Of a DNA stretch of 64,000 nucleotides, positions 44,906-57,465 are shown piece after piece. The stretch's first letter is position 1. Each line of letters starts with the position of its first letter. The position numbers and the translations under genes were made by a program. The notes under the pieces are model-generated. The model did not search any database and was not told where the DNA came from. It saw only the letters and a program-made list of their open reading frames with translations. Origin of the DNA: Sophora flavescens (lineage: Eukaryota > Streptophyta > Magnoliopsida > Fabales > Fabaceae); NCBI GenBank assembly GCA_030762895.1, contig CM061067.1, positions 56,144,200 through 56,208,199 of the forward strand, in the 5' to 3' direction.

Positions 44906-45706
44906 ATCACGATTGACAAATATATTTCTCACAAACACGTTGCTTTTAAAAATTTGTTATGATGGTGTTTCAAGAGTATGTATATGCATAGAAATCAAAA
45001 TCTACCAAAAGTTAATTCATCCATTTGTGACTAAACTTCCGTGTCATTCAATGAATTTGATTAGGATGAACTTTTGTTTCAATAACACAAGGGAAGGGCG
45101 ATCGACTACATATATAGTCCCTTTTTTTATCAAGAGGATCCTCTAGCATACAGACAGGTAGAGATTAACTTTCTAGACACAGAAATCATCAAAATAGATT
45201 TTATCTCTCCCAAAAAAATATTTTTATACACATGATAGAAGTCAAACTCCAACATGTTTGTTTAGAAGGCATAGTTTTCAAATATCAAATAGAAATAAAT
45301 TACCTGCAAATTTGTTGGCAAACATAATGACAGGTTGATAAAATATCAATAAAGAATTTAGTCAAAAAAAAAAATCAATAAAGAAGCAGGGACGTTAATT
45401 TCCTTTTCTTTAGTTTTCTTGGTGAAAAAAGTTAAACGAAAACTACATATTGGAAAAGAACGGTGAAGTTATTGAGAAGGATAGCAAGAGATAGAGATAA
45501 TTGTAAGAGAAGAGATAACAAAGTGAAGACGGTTCTACATTTGTAGTGTTTGGTACAAATTTTTAAAAAATATTTTCAAAAATGTTGGTATGAGAATAAA
45601 AGTTTCATATGTTTGATATAAATTTTAAAAAAGCATTTTCGGGCATAAAAGAAGTCCCGGAAAAATATTTGTGAAAGATAACTAGAACTTTAGGAAAACT
45701 CTATTC
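44906..45706. other. Intergenic, no gene
   Basis: AT-rich, no ORF with recognisable content and no clear repeat structure. Confidence 0.4.
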
Positions 45707-45913
45707 TTATGCATGAAAATGGTGAATTTCCTCAATCCAAATTTGGCTTGGGTGATTTAAGGCATGCTTAGCTAAAACATGGGCTACTTTATTTCCCTTT
45801 CTATCAACATGGGTATATCTAATAGTCTGAAATTTGGACTCTAACATTTTACAACCAGTCAAAATCGAGCCCAAATAATAATAAATTTGTGTGATTAATA
45901 ATAAGTGATACAT
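45707..45913 (-). pseudogene. RNase H-like (RVT_3) C-terminal fragment
   Basis: Encodes KFQTIRYTHVDRKGNKVAHV and then LAKHALN. This is the conserved end (HV.R.gN..AH.LAk.A) of plant RNase H-like domains found in LINEs and related genes. The upstream part is missing. Confidence 0.65.
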
Positions 45914-47050
45914 AATTTCTTAGGGGTCGTGATTAATATTTAAAAAGATTTCTCATTGACTCGGATAATGCTATTACTAATATAGCTGAAACACTCATTT
46001 AGATTTTATTTTTTATTTGGACAGGAAAATGATGATTTCATTCAACTTGATTAGGAAACAATATATCAAAACCAGATGAAATATAAGTTTCTAAAGGATA
46101 AATTGTAAGCTTCTAAAGGATATAAGTTTCCAACATAACAAGCTAAAAACTAACTTTTATCTATTATAAAAAAAAGTTTCTAAAGGATAAATTGTAATAA
46201 CTTCAGGGATCTATGGAAATGGAGATTTTGCAAGGTAGCAAGCAACTTCGTTGGTGGTTCTCCTCCTTGTTGAAAATAGCATGTTGTAAACTCCCTTGCC
46301 AAATATTCGCAAGCTTGAAGAAGCATCACCCCTCGAGAAGGAGAGATGGATCATCCTGACATGTGGCGTAGAGAAGAAACATTCATTTAGATTAGATAGA
46401 TAACTTGTACTTTATCTAACATATTCAACATTAAGGTAATGTTTGATTTAATTTTATTTTCATTTTTGTCAATACAGTTTTGTTAATAATTTCAAAAATA
46501 TAACTATGCTTTCATTTTATTTCTTGTTTCAAATATATTGTAAAAAAAAATTTGTGAAAACAATTTCGCAATTTCCTTCACAAAATCCTTAAAACATAAA
46601 AAAGGTTTTTTAAAAAAAGTGAAATTTTTATAATTATTGGGGAAAATTTTGAGTTGAAAATCACTAGCAACATCAATCTAGCATATGAATAAATCTTGTT
46701 TCCTTCGGTTGTATATTTTTTTCCATAGATCTCTCCATCCATACCTTCCTGTTTTATATTGCTTTCCTTCTAGATAAGTCTGCAACATAGATACTAAAGA
46801 AGGTTTGATAGTAGTAACATTTACGTGGAGCAATAATGGATAATACCCCATATCATATCACATGATCACATCTACTAAGCACAAACATAATTGAAAGAGG
46901 TGATGGGTTAGAATTAGTAGTACAAAATACAAAATAATATACAATTAAAAATACTACCACAGAATAATCATCAAAAACAAATAGAACTATCACTCCTGCG
47001 TGCATATAAAAAGGCTTACTGCATCGGTTTGATACCCTCAGTTCTTAATC
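45914..47050. other. Intergenic, including the 3' flank of the BTB gene
   Basis: AT-rich. ATAAGTTTCTAAAGGATAAA recurs with variants at about 46083-46195. No coding region. The BTB transcript (minus) must end somewhere above 46.8 kb; no decisive poly-A signal can be chosen. Confidence 0.45.
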
Positions 47051-49453
47051 TTATAGCTTCAAGGGAGAAGCAGTATTAACCTGTTTGGCGAGATAAGCTT
47101 CAAATATTTCCACAATAATGCGAGGGTTACTGTCCTTAAGCTCAGCATAGCCTTCACTTTTGGTGAAACTCTCCATGTTTTCTGTAATCATTGTCAATGC
47201 TGCCTCTTGCAATTGTTTTGCATTCTGTTGGTGAGCAAAGGCATAGTTTGTGACAGCTTTGTCGCAGTTCAGTTCAGTGATCAAATACTGCTCACAATAT
47301 GTCTTAAGATGCTTAACCTGATACTTTTCTGCCATAACTAAGAGGCTACAGGCCATGTGGTCATCAAGGGTTGCTTCAGCAGTGTACAAGTAGTTGACAA
47401 ATGCTCGAAGAGCATCATATGATACATCAGCAATCTTGATGGTGCCGCTCCGGCTTTCCTCCATATCATTCTCAAGCATTGCTTTGAAAACTGGAGACCG
47501 ATCAGCCTGATCGCATTTGGTTCATATGAAACGCCAAAAAGTTAGGAAGAAACCATAAGATCCATAACATATAGCAAATCTCATCAAGGACTGGTTAAAT
47601 TTACATCCAAACTATACAAGTCATGTAGTATGGACTTCCAAGAGTCTGGAACCCAATCAGCATACAGCAGAAGAGTCAAATCACAGATTATCGTCAAAGA
47701 TTTCTTTATGAAAATTAGAAAAAATAAAAAAAGTTAAGCCAGATTTTGGATTAGGAAGCCTCATCAATGCAACATGCTAGTTCAGTAAATAATACTTCAC
47801 CAAGGATTGTCAACAAACACCTTTTTCTTTTTAACCCAATTAGGTTAGGTTAAATGTAATGTACTCTCTCCTGTTTAAAAATCGAATAAAAGCTTGAGAC
47901 AAGTTCTATCAGTTTATTTAAAAGTTAGCCTTAGGGAACCATAGCCTTGGTTAAAGAGCAAACTTATTGATTATTGATTACAGAAACATCAGAACAGAGG
48001 TTCTTAAATTTTTTTTTGATGGTGAACTTGGTAGGAGTGAGAATGGGAAGGTGGAAAATGGAGAATGTATGTCCAAATACCATGCAAATTTTCCATTCTC
48101 CCTTTTCCACCTTCTCATTTTCATTCTTATCAATTACACCCTATATGTATGTGTGTTCTTCTTTTACATCTGAGCACAGAAGGAGGCCTAAATTAAAGAT
48201 TCACAATACATAACACATCACAAGATTCATCTCAAGAACAAAAGACTTAGAAAACAAAAGATTCATAACACATCACAAGATTCATACTTTGATGATAGGA
48301 TGGCAAACTGATCTTCTATCTACTTAAACAAAAAAAGACTCTTCACAACTTTATAATGTATCAGCATATTAAACAGACTTGTGTTATTATAGAATCAAGT
48401 TCAAATACACGGCAACATATCCACCATTGAAAAGATAATTAAAAATTATAATTACGTAAATATAATAAAATTCAATGATGAATATGTTTCCATCTATAAG
48501 GTTCACCATGAACCCAAATCTGTAATAACCCAATTCATCAAAACAAAGAACGGTATATTATCTCAATGCAGAAGCCCCACAGCCAGAAGAAGACAAAGAA
48601 ACTCAGTAACCCCCCATCCTTTAATTCATGCCCTACTGTAAATAAGCACAGGCTGTACACAGAATCACATGGAGAAAGCAGTTACCACAGCACAAAAACC
48701 GTGAACCAATTATTCAAACAAAAACCATATTCAAAAAGATTTGAAAACAAAAACAAAATCAGAAGAAATGAGGATCAATAATCAATCATCATTCATAACA
48801 AATCATATTCAAATAATCAAAACAGCAAATTAATCGACGATAAAAAAACGAACACGTGACTGTGAAAATCAAAACCCCAAAATCTCAAATCATGTTCAAT
48901 TCATCAAAAACCCTAACCCAAAACCAATTGACATTAAAACCCAATAAAAAACAAAACTTGTTCCAACCCCAACATTTCAACACAGCCAAATCAACGAATC
49001 ATCACATACCCATAAACAAAAAAACATAAAACTAAAGCTGAATTGAATAATAGGGCAAAAGGGTTGACTTACGAGAATAGCCTTGTGGGCATGAACAGAA
49101 GCAGCAGGTCCAGCAGAAGAATCGCAATAGGGAACGAGGATAACATAGGTGGAGCACTGAGCATAAGGGTTGAACCTCAAAACGGAGTCAACAGGTGACA
49201 TGAGTTTGAGGAAAGTAACCTTAGACTTCAACTCTTCGATCTGACGCTTGAGCTCTTGCTCTGTCTCACTGGCTCCCACGTAACACGCCTTGCACGTGCC
49301 AGCATCCTCAGGGTCATACTCCTCCCCGCAAGACAGACAACGCAGGATGAAGCACTCATCATCGTCCTCCTCCTCCTCCTCCTCGGAGTCACTGTCCAAA
49401 TCAATGTGCCTCGGCGGCCCCGGATGGGCGGCGGAACCGCGCCGAGGTGGCAT
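47051..49453 (-). CDS. BTB/POZ domain protein, similar to Arabidopsis At4g08455; two exons
   Basis: Exon 1 is 49073-49453 and exon 2 is 47051-47506, giving 278 aa. Donor GTAAGT follows codon 127 at 49072, acceptor AG is at 47507-47508, phase 0. Residues 20-36 are acidic and Ser-rich (SDSEEEEEEDDDE). CLSCGEEYDPEDAGTCKACY gives two CxxC pairs. ETEQELKRQIEELKSK is a short coiled coil. The BTB domain runs from AHKAIL at the exon junction through RSPVFKAMLENDMEESRSG, VSYDALRAFVNYLYTAEA, ACSLLVMAEKYQVKHLKTYC, and ends EAYLAKQVNTASP. BTB proteins of this sort commonly serve as adaptors of cullin-3 ubiquitin ligases; that role here is by family only. The frame is undamaged and splice sites canonical, so I take it as a live gene. 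Confidence 0.92.
47507..49072 (-). other. Intron of the BTB gene
   Basis: 1566 bp, GT-AG, AT-rich. Around 48030-48120 the text GGTGGAAAATGGAGAATG faces TTTCCATTCTCCCTTTTCC in inverted orientation, and CATAACACATCACAAGATTC occurs twice (about 48208 and 48265). No ORF of note. Confidence 0.8.
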
Positions 49454-49587
49454 TCTGAATCGTTTTGGGTTGGGGGGTTTTGGTTTTGTGTTTGGAGTGT
49501 GATAGTGTCACAGTAACACAGTCATCACACAAACACACTTCACTCAAACAAATACTGTGATGGGAGATTCTGCTTCTGATTGGGGGG

Positions 49588-49595
49588 TTTTATAG
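49588..49595 (-). promoter_or_regulatory. TATA box of the BTB gene
   Basis: The minus strand reads CTATAAAACC about 135 bp upstream of the ATG at 49453. Transcription would start near 49560, leaving a leader of about 105 nt. Confidence 0.65.
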
Positions 49596-49729
49596 TGGAT
49601 GGTTTGGTGGGGCATATCTCAATTCTCAACATCTCCGATTCACAAAATTATTTTTTGTAATATTAAAATGAAAAATTGTTAATATTTGTTTAATGGAAAA
49701 TCAGTTAATGATAATTTTTTAATCTTTAT

Positions 49730-51480
49730 CAAAATAATTAATTCATTTCTTTTCATTGTTGACCAGTAAATTAAATGTTTTAAGGGGTGCAACGTTTCTC
49801 TTAATTGGATTTGGAATCAATGTATATATCCGTTTAATAATTTTATTAATTAGGTAAAAAAAATTGAGAGAATTAATTAGGTAAAAATAAAATATTAGTT
49901 TTTATGATTTTGATAACATTAAATATTTTTTAAAAGTATTTAATACATTGTATATTTGCTTTTCTTTGAATTATTAATTAGTAAACTAATGTTTTTTAGG
50001 GGGAATTCACGTTTCTTTTGTTTGGATGGATATAGAATCATTATATATTATTTTTACTTTAGATATGCATATTTAAAATGTGGTCGAGAGTTATTTTATC
50101 TCCGTGTAAAACTGCTTTACGATTAAGAGTTCTCTCTTATCAATCGGACTAAATGATTTTTTTTGTTTGATACTCACCCTAATCAGTCATTGGAATTGAG
50201 TGAGCATCGAAGTATTCACGGCTTATATTCTTTGGACCCCCATTATGAGACTAATCTCCAAGTCGGTCGCACGATTAGTAAAACCTGGCCAATGATTGTT
50301 GCATACTTAAGGATTGAACTCGGGCAGAGCCTAGCATGAACGATTCGTCCTTAAGTAACACTGCTTAAGACTAAATAATTTGCATAGTCTCTCTATTTTT
50401 CTTCTCTTTACCAACACATTTAATAACTTTTTATTATTTTAAAATGGATATCAATTTTTTCAGGATTTTAATATCATTAAATATTTTTAAAAATTATTTA
50501 ATGCATTTTATTTTTTTATTTTTTAATTAATTGATTAAATATTTTTATGGAAAATTAAACTTTCTCATTTTTGGATTTAGAATAATTATATATCTTTTAA
50601 TAATTTTTTAAATTGTTTAATAATAATATATACAATTTTTTGAATTTTAATATCATTGAGTATTTTTTTAAAATTATTCGGTTAATTTTATTTTTTTCCT
50701 ATTATTTTTATTCTTAACTAGTAAATAAAATTTTTTTTCAAGGAATTTAAGGTTTCCCATTCCTGGATTCAAAATGAATATATATCCTCTTAGTAATTTT
50801 AATAATTATTAAAAATAAAACATCAATTGTTTAATAATAAGATATACAATTTGTTTTGGATTTTAATATCATTAATTATATTAAAATTTATTCGGTAATT
50901 TTTTTTCCTTTTATTTCTATTCTTAATTAGTAAATAAAATATTTTTTTAAGTGAATTTAAGGTTTCTCATTTCTGGATTCAAATGAATATATATCCTTTT
51001 AGTAATTTTATTAATTATTAAAAACAAAACAAAAATTATATTGCTTATAAAAAAAATCAATTATACTACACTTTCAATAACATTAAATACATTTATCTTA
51101 AAAGTATTTGATGAATTTTATTTTAATTATTATATAGTTAATTAAGTTTTTTAGGGAATTTTGGATTTGGAATAAATATATATATCCTTTTAATAATTTT
51201 ATTAATTTTAAAAATAAAATATCAAATGTTTTAAGACTATTAATAACATTAATTTTTTTTATTCTAAAAGAGTTTAATTCATTTTATTTTTCTTTTATTT
51301 TAATTTTAAATCAGTAAATTAAACTTTTTATGAGAATTGAACGCTTCTCATTTTTTAATTCATAATATATTTAATTATTATAAATGAATATATTAAATAG
51401 TTTTTAAATTTTAAGACATTAATCGTTAATATTTTTTAAGATATATTTTTTTACAGTTTTCAACGAAACTAAAAAATGTA
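49730..51480. repeat. Diverged AT-rich tandem array
   Basis: Units of about 175-210 bp share, in order, AGTAAATTAAA, (A/G)GGAATTTAAGGTTTCTCAT, GGATTCAAAATGAATATATA, TCCTTTTAGTAATTTTATTA and TTTTAATATCATTAA. Clear units start near 49765, 49980, 50540, 50725, 50935, 51130 and 51310. About 50080-50400 is unrelated and seems to have inserted. No coding capacity. Confidence 0.7.
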
Positions 51481-51547
51481 AAGTAGAAAATAAAATTTAA
51501 TGTTTTGCCTTTTTAATAACATTTTTTTTTCTTCTATTTAACATTAA

Positions 51548-52015
51548 GATCATGTTTGGGAACGCTTATTTTTATGGATTGTAGTTGTTTTACCCCAAAA
51601 AGCTGTTTTAAAAATAATCTAACATATTTTACACTTTGTTTAAATTTATAGAAAAGCTTTTTTTCAAGAAAAAAAAAAGCTGATTTATAACATCTAATTT
51701 GTTCTAGCTTAAGATTGTTGTGTTTTTATTATTTTTCATTATCAAAACTTTCTTCCCTATTTACCCCTTCAAAACTAACTTCTAAACAAATATTATTAAA
51801 TTATACAAATAGCTTCATACCCTTTTTTGTAATTTACTACATAAAAGTAATATTTTTTTCATCACCCAAATGAAATAGATTATCTTAAAATCGATTTTCA
51901 GCAAATAGACCAAAACAAAAACAGATTCTGATTATAATCGATTATCGCAATAATCGATTATACAAAAATCGATTATCAGCATAATCTTTTTTTCCCAGCT
52001 TTCCCAAACACATTC
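51548..52015. mobile_element. MITE, PIF/Harbinger-like
   Basis: 468 bp. Termini GATCATGTTTGGGAACGC and (reverse) GAATGTGTTTGGGAAAGC, flanked by TAA at 51545-51547 and 52016-52018. Near 51925-51975 AATCGATTAT recurs three times as short palindromes. Confidence 0.7.
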
Positions 52016-52019
52016 TAAA

Positions 52020-52450
52020 TGTATTGGTAACGTTATCGACGAGCGAATTGTCAAAATCGCGTTGGTAAAATAGGCGCAAATTTGTGCGAAAAGTTCCCAT
52101 TATATTGTGATTTGTGACGGACAAGGCTGTCAATATGTGAAAGAGTTGTTTCCGAAAATCCTGGCTGTCGATAAGGGAAATCTATTTGCGACGACCCAAG
52201 CCCTCGGTATGGGCCAGATGTACTTGCGACGGGTCCAGCCCTCAGTAAATAAAAGGAATTTGCGTCCGCCTTTTTCATCGGTATAGGAGAAAGAGTTTAC
52301 AACGGGTTTTTGCCCTCGGAACTGTTCCCTGATCGTTTGCGGTGACTCTAGCCCTTGGTAAACACGAGGAGTTTGTGACGGCCATATCCCTCGGTATAAG
52401 AGACAGAGTTTGCGACGGCTTGGCCTTCGGAACCGTCCCCTGGTCGTCGC
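52020..52450. mobile_element. CACTA-like subterminal repeat fragment
   Basis: Five or six times, TTTGCGACGG or a close form is followed by AGCCCTCGGTA in irregular spacing. Such GCGAC/CCTCGG subterminal repeats are usual in plant CACTA elements. No CACTA terminus is seen at either side, so this is a relic. Confidence 0.5.
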
Positions 52451-53000
52451 TAACTTATTATTGTAAGTGAATAGTCACACATTTCACTCAATAGACAGTT
52501 CCCTCTTCTCTCATCTCTTTGCACGATCCCTCTCCTCTGCTTCACTCTCTGTGCCTTCGACCTCCGCCGAACACCTCCCACCAGCAACGGGCTGCGATAC
52601 CACATCCCACCAGAGATGTGACCATATATGTCTGGTCCGCCATCCATGTTTCCCTCTTCTCTGTCATCTCTCTTTCTCTCATCTCTGCCATCTTGATCCG
52701 TTCGTGATCTGCGGCCACCGTTGCCGCGTGACTCCACCACTGCCACCGTACGACTCCGGCACCGGCCACTGCACGACGCCACCCCCTGCGGCCACCTTCA
52801 TCCTCTCTTGTTGATTTCTGGTTTGTTTGATCTCCTCCTCTTCCCCCTGATTTTGAGTTTCATTTTTGGTTTGTTCTTCTATTTCTGGTTTGAATTTCAC
52901 TGAACAGAGAGACTTTGTTGTGTGGATTTTGATTTTTGAACAGTTCCCATCTTCAATCCTTCTCTGACGATCTCTCTTGGTCTTCAATAGCAAAGGTAAG
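52451..53000. other. GC-richer stretch resembling a gene 5' leader
   Basis: C/T-rich text (CTCTTCTCTCATCTC) and a GCAAAGGTAAG donor-like site at 52990-53000 resemble a leader exon plus intron start. ORFs on both strands (up to 115 aa) have no recognisable content. It may be a gene piece carried by the neighbouring CACTA relic. Confidence 0.35.
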
Positions 53001-53936
53001 TTTTTTGAATGGCAGGATTTTAAAATGAGGTGTGCATATTGTAGTAGAGGTTGCAGTATTATTGTTTTGTAGTCTTCACAATTGCATTACAAATTTACGG
53101 TTATATTTTTCCGCAATTGCTCATAATAACAGTAAATATGATATAACCGAAACTATTACCGTAATCACAATTTAAAACCTTAACATATATAGTCTGAAAA
53201 CAATTAATAAAGGAATAACCATTTAGCCACCTAATTCCATTGCAGGAACACCACTAAGTGTGTGTTTGTTTTTTAATTACAAACTTAAGTTTATCTAACG
53301 CAACAATTTTCTTCTTCCACGTTGCATCCAACTTTTTTTGTCAAAATATCATTCCAAACAGAGTTTTGTCACTTCAAATGGAAATCCAAACATAACATAA
53401 AACCCAAGCAAACAATATCAAAAGGATAAAGCTTTTTCACTATAACCATGGTTTACATTAACAATAGCATATACTATTTGCCTCAATGATCCAACATTAC
53501 CACAACATGACACCATCAACCCAACATTTTTCAAGACCATTAAGAAAAAACCAACATCTTCGCCAAAAAAAAAATAAACTTAATGTCACAAAAAAACTTG
53601 ATGGCACAAAAAATCAACACTACACGTTACAATTATGATGATTAAAGATGTTTTGTGAAGATGAATAAAACAATGTTATATTAGAAAGAGATATGTATGT
53701 TAGTATAATGACACAAATCATATACAATATAGATATTGTTGAGATTATATTTATCATTGAATTATTAAAGTTTAGGGTGCTTCATTGGAGCAATTTAGTT
53801 GCTTATTGTATTGTTGAATATATAATAAGGGATCAACACTTTATCCATATATATATATATAATTTGATATATATGAGATGATATAAATGCTATATAATTT
53901 ATGGTTAAAAACATATATTTTTTATAAGAAAAAAAA
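53001..53936. other. Intergenic with a MITE relic at 53259-53395
   Basis: AGTGTGTGTTTG at 53259 and CATCCAACTTTTTTTG, AAATCCAAACATAACATAAA resemble the MITE at 43081-43417, only partly and more decayed. The rest is AT-rich without a gene. Confidence 0.45.
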
Positions 53937-55800
53937 GTATATATATATTGAGTACAAGGGATACTCAAACTGTATAAGGAGTACAAGAGAGAACAAAGAA
54001 AAATAAAAAGTGGAGAACAAGATATATGATTTCAACCCCCAAACCAAAAATAGTCCCTGAAGCCAAACGAGACAGATACAAAGCTAGATAAATAAATTCC
54101 AAATTAAGCTGATTGCAAGTCTAAACAAAAGCCAGAAACCCAAAGTAGCAGGAACACTAGGCTCAGAAGCATAACATAGGCAGCAAAACATATAGAAGCC
54201 CCACCATCATGTTAAATATTGAAGAGGAGGGCCAACATCATAAGAAACAAATATTTGGCAAACTAAAGCTACAACACAAAGCCAGGTATCGACACCTTCT
54301 CTTATGCTTTGTTTGGTTGTGAGAAAAAAGGAGAAGAGAGAAAGAGTTGAGAAGAAGTATGAGAAGAGAGAAAATGATGAGAAATAAAGTAAATTTGTTG
54401 TGTTGTTTGGTGTAAGAGAAATATGAGAAAAATAGAGGAGAGAGAAGTGAGAGGAGGGAAATGTAATTGTTTTTAAAAAGACAAAAATATCTTTAACTAA
54501 GAAATCAATATATAAATATTTTAATTTTATTAATTAAGTTATTTTAAATAAGGAAATAATTTAAAATAATTTAATTGATTTAAGTTATTTTAACTAATAA
54601 TTTTTTTTATTTTAATATAATTATTCTATTAATTTCAATTTAATTAAATAAATGATTAATTTAATTCAATTTATTTAAATTTACTAAATAATTGAATGAG
54701 AAGGCAAAAAGAAAGGTACAAAAATCATTTTACATGATCCACTCTCCCCCTCTTCCATTTTCTTCTCATTTTGGGAGAGAAAAAAATATGAGGTGGATTC
54801 CACCAATTTTGTTCTCTCTTCCCTATTTCCCTCCCTCCTCCACCTAACAAGAAAAAATTACATTTTCTCCTTATTTTCTCTCATCTTATTTTTCTCTTCT
54901 CATTATTCACTCTAACAAACAAAGCATTAAGGATAGCAACAAGAAGCCTTAAGAAAATCTCCACCTCAAAACCAATTGTGAAGAAGCATTAAGGATAGCT
55001 GATCAATAAGACGTATGACCATCATTACTCATGGAAGAAGCCTAACACAACACACACCCACTTGGTACCACACTGGAAAAAGCTGAACCCATATAGCAGA
55101 AGAAACAATTGCCAACAACACCACACAAATTGTGCCAGCGAAAAGAGCCAAAACCAGCAGGGGCCAGGGAAAAAAAACTCTTTAAAGCTTGAGCAAAAGG
55201 CAAAACTAGGCAGGAAAAAAAAAACTCAGCCCCTAAGGCGAAAAAGATGAAGGTATGAGATGAAAAGGCACCCAAGCCTAGAAAACCCCATAACACATAA
55301 AGAGCAGACAGAACAAACACTGAAAGGAGGACCCACTCCTAGAACTTGATAGTAGGAGGAAACCTCTACACTAGGAACATAAAGTTAAAGATCCTGAAAA
55401 AAAAAACATTGGCAAGAGAAGCAAAGAGGCCAAACAGGGGAGAGATCTGAAAAGTAAAAAGACCCTAAGAGAAACCATAAGGCCATAGCCGAGCAGGGAT
55501 CCCTTTTTAACAGAAAAATTTACCAGGACAAAAAATAAGGCACCTCACAAACTCTCAGTGTTTAGAAAGGCAGAACAGAAGCCTACAACCCTAGAAAAAC
55601 AGTACTCCCTGAACACACCCACAAAGACCCTGCCCCACCCATGTTTAGACTCTCAGTTTGGATTCACACCACTAGCCGCACCGAAAAACTTGGAAGCTAA
55701 TCCACAGACCTCCAAAAGAAGCCATCCTCCAACAAACTTGAGACATTTCCATGCTCTTGAGCTTATATTTCCTTTTGGTTATGTAAATCGTTTTTTTTAT
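53937..55800 (-). mobile_element. LINE 3' region (fragment), interrupted by a MITE
   Basis: The minus strand ends ...TGAGTATCCCTTGTACTCAA followed by (TA)n and A-rich text, the typical 3' end of plant L1-type LINEs. Upstream is T/G-rich untranslated-like sequence with no intact ORF; 55042-55320 gives only a low-complexity Phe/Leu-rich reading. The MITE at 54305-54926 sits inside. Confidence 0.5.
54305..54926. mobile_element. MITE, PIF/Harbinger-like, 622 bp
   Basis: Termini TGCTTTGTTTGG and (reverse) TGCTTTGTTTGTT, target duplication TTA (54302-54304 and 54927-54929). The inside is rich in GAGAAGAGAGAAA on one side and its complement on the other, so the ends can pair. Confidence 0.8.
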
Positions 55801-56004
55801 TGACTAATACCCTTATTTGGCTTGTCTTTAATACAATCGTTTTACTCTTATACTTACTTGTCATATTTGATATCTAACTATGGTGTGATAAATTACTTGA
55901 AAGATCTTGAAAATGGGACAACGGAGTCTCGTTATATCAGGTTAGACAATAATTGAATGATCCAAATACTTATAGTATACTATCAAATTAGGGCACATAT
56001 GCAT
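55801..56004. other. Intergenic, no gene
   Basis: AT-rich, nothing recognisable. Confidence 0.4.
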
Positions 56005-57465
56005 GTACTATATGATTGAATTATAATGTGAGTGTATAAAAAATAAAAATAAATTAAATAAATTTAGATAATAAAAATAAGAAAATAGTAAATATAAAAT
56101 AATGCATATAGAAATGTGCATGTATCATTATTCATTCATATATACAATCAATTGTTTTTGGAAGGTCTAAATAACAAAATTATGTTGCAATTATGCAATA
56201 ACACAGCCCACAAGCGAAGAGGGGTACCTTATGCAGAGGATGAAAAAAAGGGAAAGATGCATCAATTTCAAAAGTTTAAGTTGACAAAATAAATTCGGAT
56301 GGATAGATCAAAAAAGAGTCAATACAATGAATGGGAATATAATGCATTCTATCATATTTCATCATTTAGCATCATTTTTCTTTCCCTCCAATTTGGGGGA
56401 AATAAGATGGAACGAGGAATTAATCGTAAAATTATAAAATGACCCTTTTATCCTCACCCTAATTTACCTAATTCACTCTCAATTCTCAGCTATTTTACGC
56501 TGTTGTCTCCCCTTGTTCCGTTCTCTAGCAAACACGTTCCATAACAACCATTACAGTGGTACATGAACCTCTTTATTATATCTTGTCACACGTTGGATTG
56601 GTAGATTTTAGTCCTTGTAAAGCGTTTTAAAAAAATATTGGAAATGAAGCCATGAAAACCTGAAGAAAAAATTTGAAACAAAAAGGAAAAAGAACAATAA
56701 GGGAAAAAAAGAAAAGAGGAAAGGATTAGTTTCATTTTTAAGAAGAAAAGGATATCAATGCAACACCCTTAATACTAAACTTTGTTTGGTTTAGAGAGAA
56801 GAAAATAGTTTTTTAATTCTTAACATATGTCAAAGTTTTTTTTATTAGGTCGGTAAAGTTTGGATTTGGAGGAAGTTACGTTGGATCTTGCTACAACATG
56901 CAGAGGAATAATGTTCATGAATTTATTCTTATTTTATTAAAGGTATATAATAAATAAATATTAGTGTTTTCAAATCAAGGATAATATAGAAAAAAAAAAA
57001 AAAATACAACTCATCTATTATGTCCACATCCCAAACAATGGAATGAAAACTTTTTTCCATTCAATAATAAAATATCTAGACGATGAAATCGTATTTTTAT
57101 TCTGTTTTGTCCTGTCCAACTCCGTTCGATTATGTTCCATTTTATCTTATCCTATCCCATCTGATACCACCATTCAATTATAATGCGAATGTATAAAATA
57201 TAAAACTAAATTAAATAAAATTAGATAATAAAAAAAAGGAAATAGTAAATATAAACTGATGCATATAAAAATGTGCATGCATCATTATTCATTCATATGT
57301 ACAAATGACAATTGTTTTTAGGAAGGTTTAAAAAATAGAATTATGTGAAAATTATGCAATAACATATAGCCCACAAGCGTCAAGCAAAGAAGGGTGCTTT
57401 TGCGGAGGATGAAAAAAAGGTCGATTTCAAAAAGTTTAAATACAAAATAAGATCCGATGAGAATA
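56005..57465. repeat. Direct repeat pair of about 290 bp flanking 870 bp
   Basis: 56005-56290 and 57165-57465 are direct copies (TTATAATG(T/C)GA(G/A)TGTATAAA, CATTATTCATTCATAT, AGCCCACAAGCG, GGATGAAAAAAAGG). The middle holds MITE-like sequence (56330-57160) whose ends look like ATGGGAATATAATG and CCTATCCCATCTGATACC. Either a tandem duplication was then split by a DNA element, or this is a small terminal-repeat element. No gene. Confidence 0.7.

Noticed and set aside
52450..52814. Overlapping ORFs of 110-115 aa on both strands
   Set aside because: GC-richer text is open in several frames at once; no domain, and ORF ends do not match splice or start signals.
55042..55320. 92-aa minus-strand Phe/Leu-rich ORF, membrane-protein-like
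   Set aside because: Sits in a probable LINE 3' region with T-rich bias; hydrophobicity is explained by base composition.
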